The position numbers and the translations under genes are program-made. This document shows positions 7,725-17,042 of a stretch of DNA of 64,000 nt, one piece after another (position 1 is the first letter of the stretch; each line of letters opens with the position of its first letter). A model generated the notes under the pieces. It did not search any database. It saw nothing but the letters and a program-made list of their open reading frames with translations, and was not told the DNA's origin. Origin of the DNA: Lactobacillus sp. ESL0680 (GTDB lineage Bacteria; Bacillota; Bacilli; Lactobacillales; Lactobacillaceae); the NCBI RefSeq assembly GCF_029392855.1, contig NZ_CP113945.1, positions 930,001 through 994,000 of the forward strand, given 5' to 3'.

Positions 7725-9779
7725 TTATACTTTCAGCGTTTCAGCATTAATTGCAACAATCACAGTTGATAAGGACATTAGAATTGCCCCAAAAGCAGGA
7801 TCTAACATAATTCCCAGTGGCGCCAAAATACCGGCAGCTAATGGAAGGGCAATAATATTGTAACCCGCACCCCACCATAAATTTTGAACAGTCTTGCGAT
7901 GAGTATTTTGTGCCAATTCTAAAAAGTCAATGATATCTGATGGCCTACTATTAACCAAAACCACATCTGCAGAATCAACCGCAACATCCGTACCGGCACC
8001 AATAGCGACGCCAATATCTGCCCGCGCTAAGCTTGGTGCATCATTAATTCCATCACCCACCATCATTACTTTGTTGCCTTGCTCTTGCAATTTGGCAACA
8101 ATTTTTTCTTTATCAGCAGGCATTAATTCAGAATGAACCTCACTAATCCCTAATTGCTGGGCAATGCTTTGCGCTGCCTGCTGATTATCACCGGTTAACA
8201 TCACAGGAGTAATGTTGTGCTGCTTAATTTTGCTAATTAGCGAAGCTGCATCATGCTTAATCTGGTCACCAACAGCCACGTACCCTAATACCTGCTGACC
8301 TTGGACCAAGTAGCTAACGGTATAATCGCTAACTGCAACTTGCGGAAAGTCACGAACTTGCTCACGGGCGGCTTTTTCATTAATTAAAAAATATTCCTGG
8401 CCAGCAACTGTCGCCATAACTCCCTTACCAGTAAGATTTTTACTATTAGCAATCGGCAAAAGCGGAATTTCGTGAGCATGTGCAAACTGTAAAATGCTTT
8501 GGGCAATTGGGTGCGTTGAATCTTGCTCAAGTGAAGCAATCAGCGTCATTACCCGTTTTGATGACAGTTGTTCATCTAAACTATCATACTTGCGAACCTG
8601 AAACTTGCCTTCAGTCAACGTACCAGTTTTATCAAGCAGTAAATAATTAATTTTGGGGCTAATATCAATCACATTCCGGTTCCTAATTAGTAAACCGTGC
8701 TTAGCTCCAAGAGACATACTTTTAGCACTAACCAACGGAATTGCCAATCCCAGTGCGTGCGGACAAGCAATTACCAAAACCGTCACCATTCGTTCAAGAC
8801 CGGCAGCAATCCCCTGATTGGCAGTCCAAACTATTAGAGCAATTATGCCAATAATTAATGCAGCGTAAAATAACCAACCTGATACTTGAGCGGCAAGAGT
8901 TTGCAATTTTGACTTGTTCATCTGCGCAGATTGAACTAACTGATTAACATTAGCCAAGAAGCCGCTGTTTGCCGAATTAGTTACTTTAATTGTCAATTTT
9001 CCTGAGCCATTAATTGCGCCACCGATTACGTGGTCACCTTTTTGGCGTGTGATTAAACGCGCCTCTCCAGTAACCAAGGATTCATTAACGTCGCTTGATC
9101 CCGCAACGATAATGCCATCAAGTGGGATACTTTCACCGGACTTTACTACTACCACAGCGCTGCTTTTGACTTGCGCCAAGGGAACATCAATTATTCCCTT
9201 GGCATTTTGGACATGAACTCGATCAGGCAGTAATTTAGCCAAGTCATTAACTGAACTGCCAGCCCGCATAACCGAATTCATCTCAATCCAGTGGCCTAAT
9301 AACATAATTAAAATCAAAGTCGCTAGTTCCCAGAAAAAGTCCATCACGTGATGAGAACTTGAATTGAGATTATTCTGAATAAAGGCATACAGACTATAAA
9401 TGTAGGCTGTAATAATCCCCAGTGAAATTAGCGTCATCATTTCTGGTTTTTTATCTTTTAATTCATAAAAAGCACCCTTAAGAAACGGCTCGCCACCATA
9501 AATAAATAAGGCAGTCGCAAATAACATCACAACCCATTCTGAACCAGGAAAAGAAAACTGAAAGAACAAATGAACGCCCATTGCGGGACTCAAAAATAAA
9601 ATTGGTAACGCTAAAATTAATGAGAACCAAAATTTTTGTTTCAGATTACCCATGTGCATCATGTGCCCGCCATGCATCATCATATCGCTATTGTGCATTG
9701 GCATCTTGTTATCATGCATCATTGGCTGTTTATGCCCCATCTGCATTTTATGATTATCTGTCATGTTCATTTTTGCCAA
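7725..9779 (-). CDS. copB: CopB-type copper-translocating P-type ATPase
   Basis: A 684-residue P1B ATPase. The N-terminus (residues 1-45) is a Met/His-rich metal-binding tail instead of a CxxC domain. The membrane metal site is CPH (339-341), the mark of CopB-type pumps, rather than CPC. The phosphorylation site DKTGTLTEG begins at 383, and the hinge MVGDGINDAPSLARAD is near 590. It exports copper or silver across the cytoplasmic membrane. The frame begins with TTG at 9779, about 10 bases after a GGGA ribosome site; the first ATG is at 9770 without a clear site. No copY/copZ gene is adjacent, so regulation is not visible. Confidence 0.93.
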   Translation of the reverse strand: MAKMNMTDNHKMQMGHKQPMMHDNKMPMHNSDMMMHGGHMMHMGNLKQKFWFSLILALPILFLSPAMGVHLFFQFSFPGSEWVVMLFATALFIYGGEPFLKGAFYELKDKKPEMMTLISLGIITAYIYSLYAFIQNNLNSSSHHVMDFFWELATLILIMLLGHWIEMNSVMRAGSSVNDLAKLLPDRVHVQNAKGIIDVPLAQVKSSAVVVVKSGESIPLDGIIVAGSSDVNESLVTGEARLITRQKGDHVIGGAINGSGKLTIKVTNSANSGFLANVNQLVQSAQMNKSKLQTLAAQVSGWLFYAALIIGIIALIVWTANQGIAAGLERMVTVLVIACPHALGLAIPLVSAKSMSLGAKHGLLIRNRNVIDISPKINYLLLDKTGTLTEGKFQVRKYDSLDEQLSSKRVMTLIASLEQDSTHPIAQSILQFAHAHEIPLLPIANSKNLTGKGVMATVAGQEYFLINEKAAREQVRDFPQVAVSDYTVSYLVQGQQVLGYVAVGDQIKHDAASLISKIKQHNITPVMLTGDNQQAAQSIAQQLGISEVHSELMPADKEKIVAKLQEQGNKVMMVGDGINDAPSLARADIGVAIGAGTDVAVDSADVVLVNSRPSDIIDFLELAQNTHRKTVQNLWWGAGYNIIALPLAAGILAPLGIMLDPAFGAILMSLSTVIVAINAETLKV

Positions 9780-9870
9780 AATAAATCAGTCCCATCTTTT
9801 ACAATTAACTTTGTCTAGTCTGCACTTTTAATCTACTGTGGTAAACGATGGATGTCAAAAATTCGATACT

Positions 9871-9900
9871 AAAAAATCTAGGATTATAATCCTAGATTTT
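9871..9900 (-). terminator. intrinsic terminator after brnQ (first copy)
   Basis: Perfect inverted repeat AAAATCTAGGAT / ATCCTAGATTTT, immediately beyond the stop of the brnQ gene at 9907, with the A-run of the arm giving a T-run on the minus strand. Confidence 0.85.
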
Positions 9901-9906
9901 CATTAA

Positions 9907-11283
9907 CTATTTTGCTAATTTTGCTTTACGATAAAAGTGACATGCTAAACCGATAATTAAACCAATTAAGGCGGGAATAATCCAATCCATTCCAATTGCC
10001 GCAAATGGCAGAATTTTTAATTGGAATGCGCGAACTTGCAGTGCCCAATGCATTTGACTAATAACCGGCGGGAACGAAGCAATCATATCGAAGATTGCAG
10101 GAATAACTGTAAATACAACTACCCAGAAATAAACTATCGGGTCATGGTCAAACCAACTAGCTGTGATTGACAAAATGATTAGAACCATCGCAATTGGATA
10201 AATGAACATCAGCATTGGCGTTGACCAAGAAATGATTGTATCCAAGCCGCAGTTAGCAGTTAAAAATGAGGCAAAGGTCATGATGCCAAGCCAGGCATGA
10301 TAACTAACCTTGCTAAAACTGCGGTGAAAGTCTTGGGCAAATGCGGCAATTAGGCCAACCGCAGTTGTTAAACAAGTTAAGGTAACCAAAGTTGCTAATA
10401 AAGCATGCCCAATATTACCTAAGTAATAGGTAACAATTTGGTTAAAGACAGTCCCACCATCCGGTGAAATTTTGTAATGATTGAGCGTGGTTGAGCCAAG
10501 CCAAATCAAGATAATATAGATGATACCAATTGCACCAGTAGCTAATACTCCAGCACGAGCAGTAACTTTAGCGTTGCTCTTGGCACTTGTCTTACCTAGT
10601 TGGCGAACAGCCGAAACAATCGTATAACCGAAGGCTAGACCTGCTAAGGCATCCATTGTGTTATAGCCTTCCAAAAAGCCATTAAAAAATGGGGCACTTT
10701 GATAAGCTGCAGTTACTGGCTGGTGTTTTGCTGCTCCCATTGGCGAGCAAAAGGCCATTAAGAAAATTACAAAAAGCAATATCAAGAAAATTGGATTTAA
10801 AATTCGACCAATACTGTCTAAAATTGTTGATTGCTCATACGAAATAATAAATGCCAAAATAAAGAAAATCGCGGAAAATATCAGCAGTCCAGGCTTAGCT
10901 AATTTTTGCGGTAAAACTGGCTGTAATCCAACCGAAAAAGAAATACTCGCTGTTCTTGGCGTAGCAAATAATGGCCCTAGCGTTAAGTGAATTAAAACCA
11001 TAAAGACCAAGGCAAACTTAGGCCCCAGTGGCCGACCAATATCAAAAACTCCTTTGGCATGACTGGCACTAATCGCCAAAACTGCACATAGTGGCAGCAG
11101 CACGGCAGTAATTAAAAAGCCAATCGTGGCAATTCCCCAATTAGCACCGGACATTTGCCCCAGATGAATTGGAAAGATTAAGTTTCCTGCTCCAAAAAAT
11201 AATCCAAATAATAATGAAGCAACGACTAAATATTGTTTCCATGTTAGTGGTTTGGTATTTAAGTCTTGTTCAATTTCTTCCAT
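9907..11283 (-). CDS. brnQ: branched-chain amino acid carrier BrnQ (valine T-box-controlled copy)
   Basis: A 458-residue LIVCS-family sodium-coupled carrier for leucine, isoleucine and valine with about 12 membrane spans. The LLFGLFFGAGNLIFPI stretch near residues 24-40 and the LTCLTTAVGLI region are characteristic. ATG at 11283 follows GGAGG. It is very similar along its whole length to the neighbour at 11738-13120, indicating tandem duplication including the leader. Its own T-box leader (11391-11665) has specifier GTA, predicting induction when tRNA-Val is uncharged. Transcription ends at the hairpin near 9885. Confidence 0.93.
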   Translation of the reverse strand: MEEIEQDLNTKPLTWKQYLVVASLLFGLFFGAGNLIFPIHLGQMSGANWGIATIGFLITAVLLPLCAVLAISASHAKGVFDIGRPLGPKFALVFMVLIHLTLGPLFATPRTASISFSVGLQPVLPQKLAKPGLLIFSAIFFILAFIISYEQSTILDSIGRILNPIFLILLFVIFLMAFCSPMGAAKHQPVTAAYQSAPFFNGFLEGYNTMDALAGLAFGYTIVSAVRQLGKTSAKSNAKVTARAGVLATGAIGIIYIILIWLGSTTLNHYKISPDGGTVFNQIVTYYLGNIGHALLATLVTLTCLTTAVGLIAAFAQDFHRSFSKVSYHAWLGIMTFASFLTANCGLDTIISWSTPMLMFIYPIAMVLIILSITASWFDHDPIVYFWVVVFTVIPAIFDMIASFPPVISQMHWALQVRAFQLKILPFAAIGMDWIIPALIGLIIGLACHFYRKAKLAK

Positions 11284-11390
11284 TTAATTAACCTCCAGTT
11301 TTATTTAATGCAATAAGTTCGTTATTATTGCTAGCACACGTATTTTTTCAAAGTTGTCACTTCCTAAAAAACGAATTACAAGGTAACTAA

Positions 11391-11665
11391 AAAAGCACCC
11401 TTGATTATAAAAAATCAAGGGTGCTTTGGCACGGTACCACCTATCTTACTGTTAAATCTAGCTTTACCTAAATTTAGCAGTCACTTCACGTACGGCAATT
11501 ACTTGCGATACGCTAACACGTTAATGGGTGTTACCAATACTAGCTACTATTACTTCACTAGATAGCTCAAAGTTACTTTCCAGTTGCTATCGTGGTTCAT
11601 TTTCACCGTCTGAACTCTCTGTGGCACTACTTGCAACTGTACTCTTCTTTTCTTCGCTTGTTAAA
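11391..11665 (-). promoter_or_regulatory. T-box leader, specifier GTA (valine), controlling brnQ at 9907
   Basis: On the minus strand: stem I with the AGTA/GAA loop-E pair and the AGAGAG bulge motif, a conserved T-box sequence GGTGGTACCGTG (11430-11441), then a terminator hairpin AAGCACCCTTGATT/AATCAAGGGTGCTT ending in a T-run. By alignment with the Met and Ile leaders in this window, the specifier triplet following GAA-N is GTA (11574-11576). The RNA should read through when tRNA-Val is uncharged. It fills nearly all of the 454-base gap between the brnQ genes. Confidence 0.9.
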
Positions 11666-11737
11666 TATTAATAATATTCTAATCATCGACCCATTTTTTG
11701 TCAACTAAAAAACAAAAAAGTTTGATGCAATGAACAC

Positions 11738-13120
11738 TTATGCCTTTGCCCGAGCTGTTCTTTCTTTAATAAAATGACAAGCAAGCCCGATAACTAAACC
11801 AATAAGAGCAGGAATTAGCCAATCCATCCCAATTGCCGCAAACGGTAAGTACTTAAGCTGCACGGCATGTAAATTCAAAGCCCACGAACTTTGACTAATT
11901 ACTGGCGGCAAGGCTGCAACCATGTCTAAAAAGGCTGGAATTAAAGTAAACAATACAACCCAAAAGTAAACAACAGAATCACGGTGAAATAGTGGTGACG
12001 TAATTGACAACAGAATTAGTACCATGGCAAACGGATAAAGGAACATCAACATTGGTGTTGACCAAGAAATAATCGTATCAAGGCCAAAATTAGCGGTCAA
12101 AAATGATGCTAAAGTCATCAAAAATAGCCAAGTATGATAGCTCACTTTAGAAAAACTACGGTGAAAATCTTGGGCAAATGCGGCAATTAAGCCGACAGCA
12201 GTTGTTAAACAAGTAACGGTAATCAATGTTGCTAGTAGTGCATGCCCGAAACCACCAAGGTAATAGGTAACAATTTGATTAAAGGCAACCCCACCATCTG
12301 GCGACAACTTGTAATGATTTAATGTTGTGGCCCCAAGCCAAATTAACGCAATGTATATTAAGCCAATCGTACCTGTTGCCAAAACGCCGGCCTTAGCGGT
12401 TACTTTGGCATTACTCTTAGCAGTCGTCTTGCCCATTTGCCGAACAGCAGTTACAACGGTTACCCCAAAGGCCAGCCCAGCCAAGGCGTCCATCGTATTA
12501 TATCCTTGCAAAAAGCCGTTAAAAAATGGTGCCTGCTGGTAGGCAGTAGTAACTTTTTGCGCATTAGCACGACCCATTGGTGAGAAAAAGCCTAGCAAAA
12601 AAATTACGAACAATAATAGCAAAAAGAGTGGATTTAAGATTTTACCGATACTAGTTAAAATATTTGATTCCCTGTAAGCAACCAAAAAGGCACAAATAAA
12701 AAATAATGCCGAAAAAATAAACAGACCGACCTGTGCCCATGACTTAGGCAGCATTGGCAAAACGCCAACTGTAAACGAAATACTGGCAGTCCGCGGTGTC
12801 CCAAAAAGTGGGCCGATAGTCAAGTGAATTAAGACCATAAAGACCAAGGCAAATGCGGAACCAAGCGGCAGACCAATGTCATAGACCCCTTTTGCATGTG
12901 TCATACTAATTGCTAAAACTGATAGTAACGGCAGTAAAACCGCAGTTACCAAAAAGCCGAGGGTCGCCTGTCCCCAATTCGCTCCTGCCATTTGGCCCAA
13001 GTGAATTGGGAAAATCAAATTACCAGCACCAAAAAATAGCCCAAACAGTAACGAGGCAACAACTAAATACTGCTTCCAAGTTAATGGTTTTTGATTAACA
13101 TCTTGTTCTAACTCATCCAT
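11738..13120 (-). CDS. brnQ: branched-chain amino acid carrier BrnQ (isoleucine T-box-controlled copy)
   Basis: A 460-residue paralogue of the carrier at 9907, with the same N-terminal LLFGLFFGAGNLIFPI segment and the same span pattern. Differences are concentrated in membrane faces and at the C-terminus. ATG at 13120 follows GGAGG. It carries its own T-box leader at 13212-13480, whose specifier reads ATC (isoleucine), so the two copies probably answer different amino acid shortages. No strong terminator is seen after its stop before the next leader, so read-through into the second leader is possible. Confidence 0.93.
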   Translation of the reverse strand: MDELEQDVNQKPLTWKQYLVVASLLFGLFFGAGNLIFPIHLGQMAGANWGQATLGFLVTAVLLPLLSVLAISMTHAKGVYDIGLPLGSAFALVFMVLIHLTIGPLFGTPRTASISFTVGVLPMLPKSWAQVGLFIFSALFFICAFLVAYRESNILTSIGKILNPLFLLLLFVIFLLGFFSPMGRANAQKVTTAYQQAPFFNGFLQGYNTMDALAGLAFGVTVVTAVRQMGKTTAKSNAKVTAKAGVLATGTIGLIYIALIWLGATTLNHYKLSPDGGVAFNQIVTYYLGGFGHALLATLITVTCLTTAVGLIAAFAQDFHRSFSKVSYHTWLFLMTLASFLTANFGLDTIISWSTPMLMFLYPFAMVLILLSITSPLFHRDSVVYFWVVLFTLIPAFLDMVAALPPVISQSSWALNLHAVQLKYLPFAAIGMDWLIPALIGLVIGLACHFIKERTARAKA

Positions 13121-13211
13121 ACTTAACCTCCATTTTAATAAATTGTCTAACTTTTACTCGGATGCTAATTTTAACTTTCATGAGTCCATCACCTGCCCTA
13201 TTTTTAGCAAT

Positions 13212-13480
13212 AAAAAAGCACCCTTGATCTTACTTCAAGGGTGCTTATTCGGCATGGTACCACCTATCTTACTGTTAAATCCAGCTTTGCCTAAATTCAG
13301 CAGTCACTTCACGTACGGCTTTACTGCGATACGCTAACACGTTAATGGGTGTTACCAACTCTAGTTACTTTGTTCACCAGATAGCTCCAAGGGATATTCT
13401 GTTTGCATTCGTGGTTCCATTTCAGTAGCCGGAACTCTCTGTGCATTACCTGCAAACATACTTTTCTTTTCATTGCTTTT
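13212..13480 (-). promoter_or_regulatory. T-box leader, specifier ATC (isoleucine), controlling brnQ at 11738
   Basis: The minus strand carries the AGTA and GAA loop-E elements, the AGAGAG motif, a T-box sequence GGTGGTACCATG (13253-13264), and a terminator AAGCACCCTTGA/TCAAGGGTGCTT with a T-run. The triplet aligned with ATG of the Met leader and GTA of the neighbouring leader is ATC (13393-13395). The rest of the leader is closely related to the one at 11391-11665, showing a common origin. Confidence 0.9.
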
Positions 13481-13574
13481 TAAATATTAAAAATATTTTA
13501 ATAATTAACTCATTATTTGTCAAGTGGGCGGTAAATTATTTTAATTTAATTCCTTGCCCATAATGCCTGATAAT

Positions 13575-13617
13575 AAAAAGCCTTGTAGCATTTTCAAAGT
13601 GCAACAAGGCTTTTTTG
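13575..13617 (-). terminator. intrinsic terminator after the second DASS transporter
   Basis: Inverted repeat AAAAAGCCTTGT / ACAAGGCTTTTTT just beyond the transporter stop at 13622, T-rich on both strands. Confidence 0.85.
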
Positions 13618-13621
13618 TTTT

Positions 13622-15037
13622 TTACCACATACCAATTACCTTAGTCCAAAGCAATCCGCCGCCAAGCCAGATAACATTAAGGACAACCCCGATAATTGCA
13701 CTTAATTTCCACCAATCTTTATTAGATACATATCCTGTAGATGAAAGTAAAGCAGCAGGACCAGCAGAATAAGTTGAAGTTGACAAGTATAGTGAGCCAT
13801 CAAGAGCAAGCATTAAGGCTGCCATCAATGGCGGCACGCCAGCACCGATTGCAACTGACAAGAATCCAGCATACAAAGCAGAAATCTGCGTTGTAATACT
13901 TGGGAACAAGTAGTGCAAGTAAAAGTAAACCAAGTAAAGAATTACTAAAACCCAAATCCAGTTCATGCCGTGTAGTGCGTTACCTAAGGTCTTTGAGAAC
14001 CATGGGAAGAAGCCCAACGTCATTAACTTCTGGGACATTAACATGATAATTGACAGCCAAGTTAAAATGTTCCAAGCAAAACTTTGACCAAGTAAGTCCT
14101 TAACATTAATTACTCCCGTAATCAATAATAAGGCTACGGCAATAAAACTAACTTCAGTTGCGTCGATTCCGATTTTGGAACCTACAAGCCATAAGATAAC
14201 TGCCAAGATAAAGACTGCAGCCATGATTTTTTCTGCAACAGTCGTTTTACCCAATTCTTTTAATTTGGCATTTGCCCAAGCATGAGCATTTGGTGTTTCT
14301 TTAACTTCAGGCGGATAAATCTTATATAAAATAAATGGAACAACAAGTAACGAAATAATTCCTGGAACAATTGCGGCAATAAACCATTGCATCCATGAAA
14401 TCGAAACGTTCTGCGTCTTAGCGATTCCCAATGCCACCATGTTACCAGCTAGGCCAGTAAGAAACATGGTTGAAGTAACAATGTTGACTTCGTATTCATT
14501 AAAGACCAAGAATGAACCCATTTTTCTTTGAGTTCCCTTTTTAGGATCTGAACCCATTTCTTTTGATAAATTATCAATGATTGGGTACATGATGCCGTTA
14601 ACCCGGGCATTATTACTTGGAATACCGATTGCCAACACAGTTTCAACCATTGATAAGGCATATGCTAAACCTAAAGTTCTCTTGCCGAATGTTTTAACAA
14701 AGAAATAAGCAATTCTTTTGCCCAAGCCTGACTTAATAAAGCCAGCAGCCATGAACATGCACATTGCAACCATCCAGGCAGTTGAATTACCAAAGCCGGC
14801 CGCAACTTCGTCCATTTTAAAGATACCAGTTAAGGTAGCAACAACAATGGCAATAATCGTGACTGCCATCATCGGCAGTGGCTTAGTTACACAGGCAATA
14901 ATCGTTGCAATAAAGATTGCAAACAAATGCCAAGCAGGAACGCTGATTGCTCCTGGTTTTAATGGCGTTAATAGCCACAAAATGATGCCGACTGCTAAGG
15001 GCAGCACCCATTTTTTCCACTGAAATTTGTCTAACAT
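13622..15037 (-). CDS. DASS (SLC13-type) dicarboxylate transporter, second copy
   Basis: A 471-residue multi-span protein of the divalent anion:sodium symporter family. It has SNNARVNGIMYP near residue 155 and the same PPEVKETPNAHAWA cytoplasmic segment as the copy at 663 (PPEIKETPNAKKWA). Its ATG overlaps the stop of the upstream flavoprotein gene (TAATG), so the two are translationally coupled. Linkage to a fumarate-reductase-like enzyme suggests fumarate, malate or related acids in, succinate or a reduced acid out. The substrate is not readable from sequence. Confidence 0.9.
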   Translation of the reverse strand: MLDKFQWKKWVLPLAVGIILWLLTPLKPGAISVPAWHLFAIFIATIIACVTKPLPMMAVTIIAIVVATLTGIFKMDEVAAGFGNSTAWMVAMCMFMAAGFIKSGLGKRIAYFFVKTFGKRTLGLAYALSMVETVLAIGIPSNNARVNGIMYPIIDNLSKEMGSDPKKGTQRKMGSFLVFNEYEVNIVTSTMFLTGLAGNMVALGIAKTQNVSISWMQWFIAAIVPGIISLLVVPFILYKIYPPEVKETPNAHAWANAKLKELGKTTVAEKIMAAVFILAVILWLVGSKIGIDATEVSFIAVALLLITGVINVKDLLGQSFAWNILTWLSIIMLMSQKLMTLGFFPWFSKTLGNALHGMNWIWVLVILYLVYFYLHYLFPSITTQISALYAGFLSVAIGAGVPPLMAALMLALDGSLYLSTSTYSAGPAALLSSTGYVSNKDWWKLSAIIGVVLNVIWLGGGLLWTKVIGMW

Positions 15038-16851
15038 TAGTTCTCTCCTTCACTTTTGGCGTTACTAATTGCTTGCTTAACTGCAGCTTTAAAGGCAGCA
15101 CTAGTTACACTCGCGCCACTAACTGCATCGACATCAGTAGTCTGCTTAGCCAGCATTTCTTTAGTTAACGCCGGAATTGCACGTCCACCAAGAGATGGCG
15201 TTTCTTTTTGCTGTAAAGTTTCAATATTGGTAATTTGATTGTCACTTACAGTTGCACGGACAACAATCGGAACGTCGTTAATTCCGTTTTCACTAATTCC
15301 AATCCCTTGATTTGGACCAGCTTCATAGTCACTTGAGGAAGCATGAGCATCAGATTTCAATTCTGGTGCCTTACTTGCATGACTAATAAGGTCAAAGTCG
15401 ACAATCTTCCGTTTTGGCCATGCGGCATTTTCTCCCGCAATTTTGCCAGAAATTAGTAAATCTGCAATACTGTTAGCACCAATATACTTAGTAGCAAAAA
15501 TGTCGCCTAATTCCCCCGCTTCATACAGATGTGGAATTACATTATTAGCCATATCAAGTACTTCACAATTTTCATTGCGGCGGGCGCCACCATGAGTATG
15601 TAAAATATTATGACGAATCGGAATTGCATAGTATGGACCAGCACCAAAGGCACGCATTGTTTCAATGTTCCGGTTCAAAAGCAGATCGCGTTTAGTTACT
15701 TCAGTTACAAAGCCAAAATCTTCAACGGCTTGCAGCAATTTAGGAGCATTAATCTTCTCACCTAATTTTGGAATTGTATCAGCTTTAATTGCATAGGAGA
15801 TTAGTTCCTTAATTTGGTCGGCCTTATCAGAAGTGTCATTAGCCAATTGCTCATATTGTCTTTGATCCATCACAATGTGCGGGTGATTTTGGTTCGGCAA
15901 CATAATCCAGTTACCATGATTATATTTATAACCATGACGATCTTCTTCATCTTCACGATAATAACGGGTACCATCATCACCTGCGACAAAAATACTGCCG
16001 TTAAACAAACTCTTCCAGTTAATCATGTAGGCAAATTTTTCTCTTGGTTTGCCTTCGTTCAGTGAAAAGCCGTGAGAATCATAGTTGGACATGTGCCATA
16101 AACGCGCACCAGCTTCAACAGCCAAATCGATCCCTTTACCTTGGTTATATAAAGTTCCAATTGGTGCCAAAGATCCTTGTCCCAAAAAGTTCTGCACCAT
16201 ATCTTGGTTATTTTCAAAGCCACCACATGATAAAACCACACCATTTTTGGCAGCTACATAACGAACTTGCCCTTGGTGCTTAATTTGAACACCAAGAATT
16301 GTTTTCGTTTCTGGATCTTGAATTAGATGTTGTGCCGGACTTGAAAACCAAATATCAATTTTGTCTAGTCGTTCATAAACTTTTTTACGTAATAACTTCC
16401 AAAAGCCGCCATTATACATTCCTTGGGTCATTGATTGTGAACGCATCGTATCTGCATGGCGATATTCTGGGTATTCACCTTGAGGTCTTCTGCCTGTGTA
16501 TTGGGCATCAATTCCAAAATATTCTTTTGAATATTCTTTCATTTGTAAAACGTTGTTAACAAACGCATCTAGATCTTTAGGATCATACTTGAATGGATAA
16601 TAAGTTTGCTTATAATAATCACGCAAATCATCGAAATTATCACTCCAAGCAAACGCCCCGCCAGCATAACGGGTATTGCCCCCTTCTTGACCTTCTGGAG
16701 CAGAATCAATTAATAAGACTTTAGCATTATTGTCAGCCGCAAATCTGGCAGCGCCAGCGCCAGCACCACCAAAGCCAACAACAATAACATCATAAACTGC
16801 ATCCCATTTAAGTGTTGAATTGTAAATCAAAATAATTACCTGCACTTTCAT
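15037..16851 (-). CDS. fumarate reductase-like flavoprotein with C-terminal FMN-binding domain
   Basis: A 604-residue protein. An N-terminal FAD_binding_2 domain has the Rossmann motif GFGGAGAGAARFAAD (residues 26-40) and the FAD contact region KYIGANSIADLL near 455. A C-terminal FMN_bind domain (about 520-600) contains DAVSGAS, a motif of the type modified by the flavin transferase ApbE; the acceptor would be Ser581. No signal peptide or heme motifs are present, so it is probably a cytoplasmic 2-enoate/fumarate reductase. A TTG at 16830, 8 bases after GCAGG, is an alternative start (MIYNSTLKWD) and arguably better than the ATG used. It is divergent from a LysR gene and coupled to a transporter. 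Confidence 0.85.
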   Translation of the reverse strand: MKVQVIILIYNSTLKWDAVYDVIVVGFGGAGAGAARFAADNNAKVLLIDSAPEGQEGGNTRYAGGAFAWSDNFDDLRDYYKQTYYPFKYDPKDLDAFVNNVLQMKEYSKEYFGIDAQYTGRRPQGEYPEYRHADTMRSQSMTQGMYNGGFWKLLRKKVYERLDKIDIWFSSPAQHLIQDPETKTILGVQIKHQGQVRYVAAKNGVVLSCGGFENNQDMVQNFLGQGSLAPIGTLYNQGKGIDLAVEAGARLWHMSNYDSHGFSLNEGKPREKFAYMINWKSLFNGSIFVAGDDGTRYYREDEEDRHGYKYNHGNWIMLPNQNHPHIVMDQRQYEQLANDTSDKADQIKELISYAIKADTIPKLGEKINAPKLLQAVEDFGFVTEVTKRDLLLNRNIETMRAFGAGPYYAIPIRHNILHTHGGARRNENCEVLDMANNVIPHLYEAGELGDIFATKYIGANSIADLLISGKIAGENAAWPKRKIVDFDLISHASKAPELKSDAHASSSDYEAGPNQGIGISENGINDVPIVVRATVSDNQITNIETLQQKETPSLGGRAIPALTKEMLAKQTTDVDAVSGASVTSAAFKAAVKQAISNAKSEGEN

Positions 16852-17042
16852 AAATCTTTACCAAAAATAAATATATCGGTTTCATAAATATAAATCTACT
16901 TTATTTTTAGCTAAAATCATTTTTAAAAATAGCCAATAAACGTTGAATTATCAAGTATTTATTGCTATTATTTGGGCGATTTAATATAATATAAAAAGAT
17001 TCACTTATAAATAATATTTATTAATTTTCAAAAGGAATACAA
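16852..17042. promoter_or_regulatory. divergent promoter region, flavoprotein / LysR regulator
   Basis: A 191-base AT-rich gap between divergently transcribed genes, the usual site of LysR-type control. It contains an inverted repeat CCAAAAATAAA (16861-16871) and TTTATTTTTAG (16900-16910). Arms of the same kind occur upstream of fumC and mdh. The exact operator is not proven. Confidence 0.5.

Noticed and set aside
9581..9818. Overlapping plus-strand His/Cys-rich ORFs opposite copB
   Set aside because: They are reverse-strand images of the Met/His-rich copB N-terminus, without ribosome sites or homology.
9800..9865. Possible CopY box upstream of copB
   Set aside because: No TACANNTGTA match; only loosely similar bases.
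11700..11737. A-rich stretch after brnQ (11738) considered as a terminator
   Set aside because: No stem can be formed; read-through into the next T-box leader seems likely instead.
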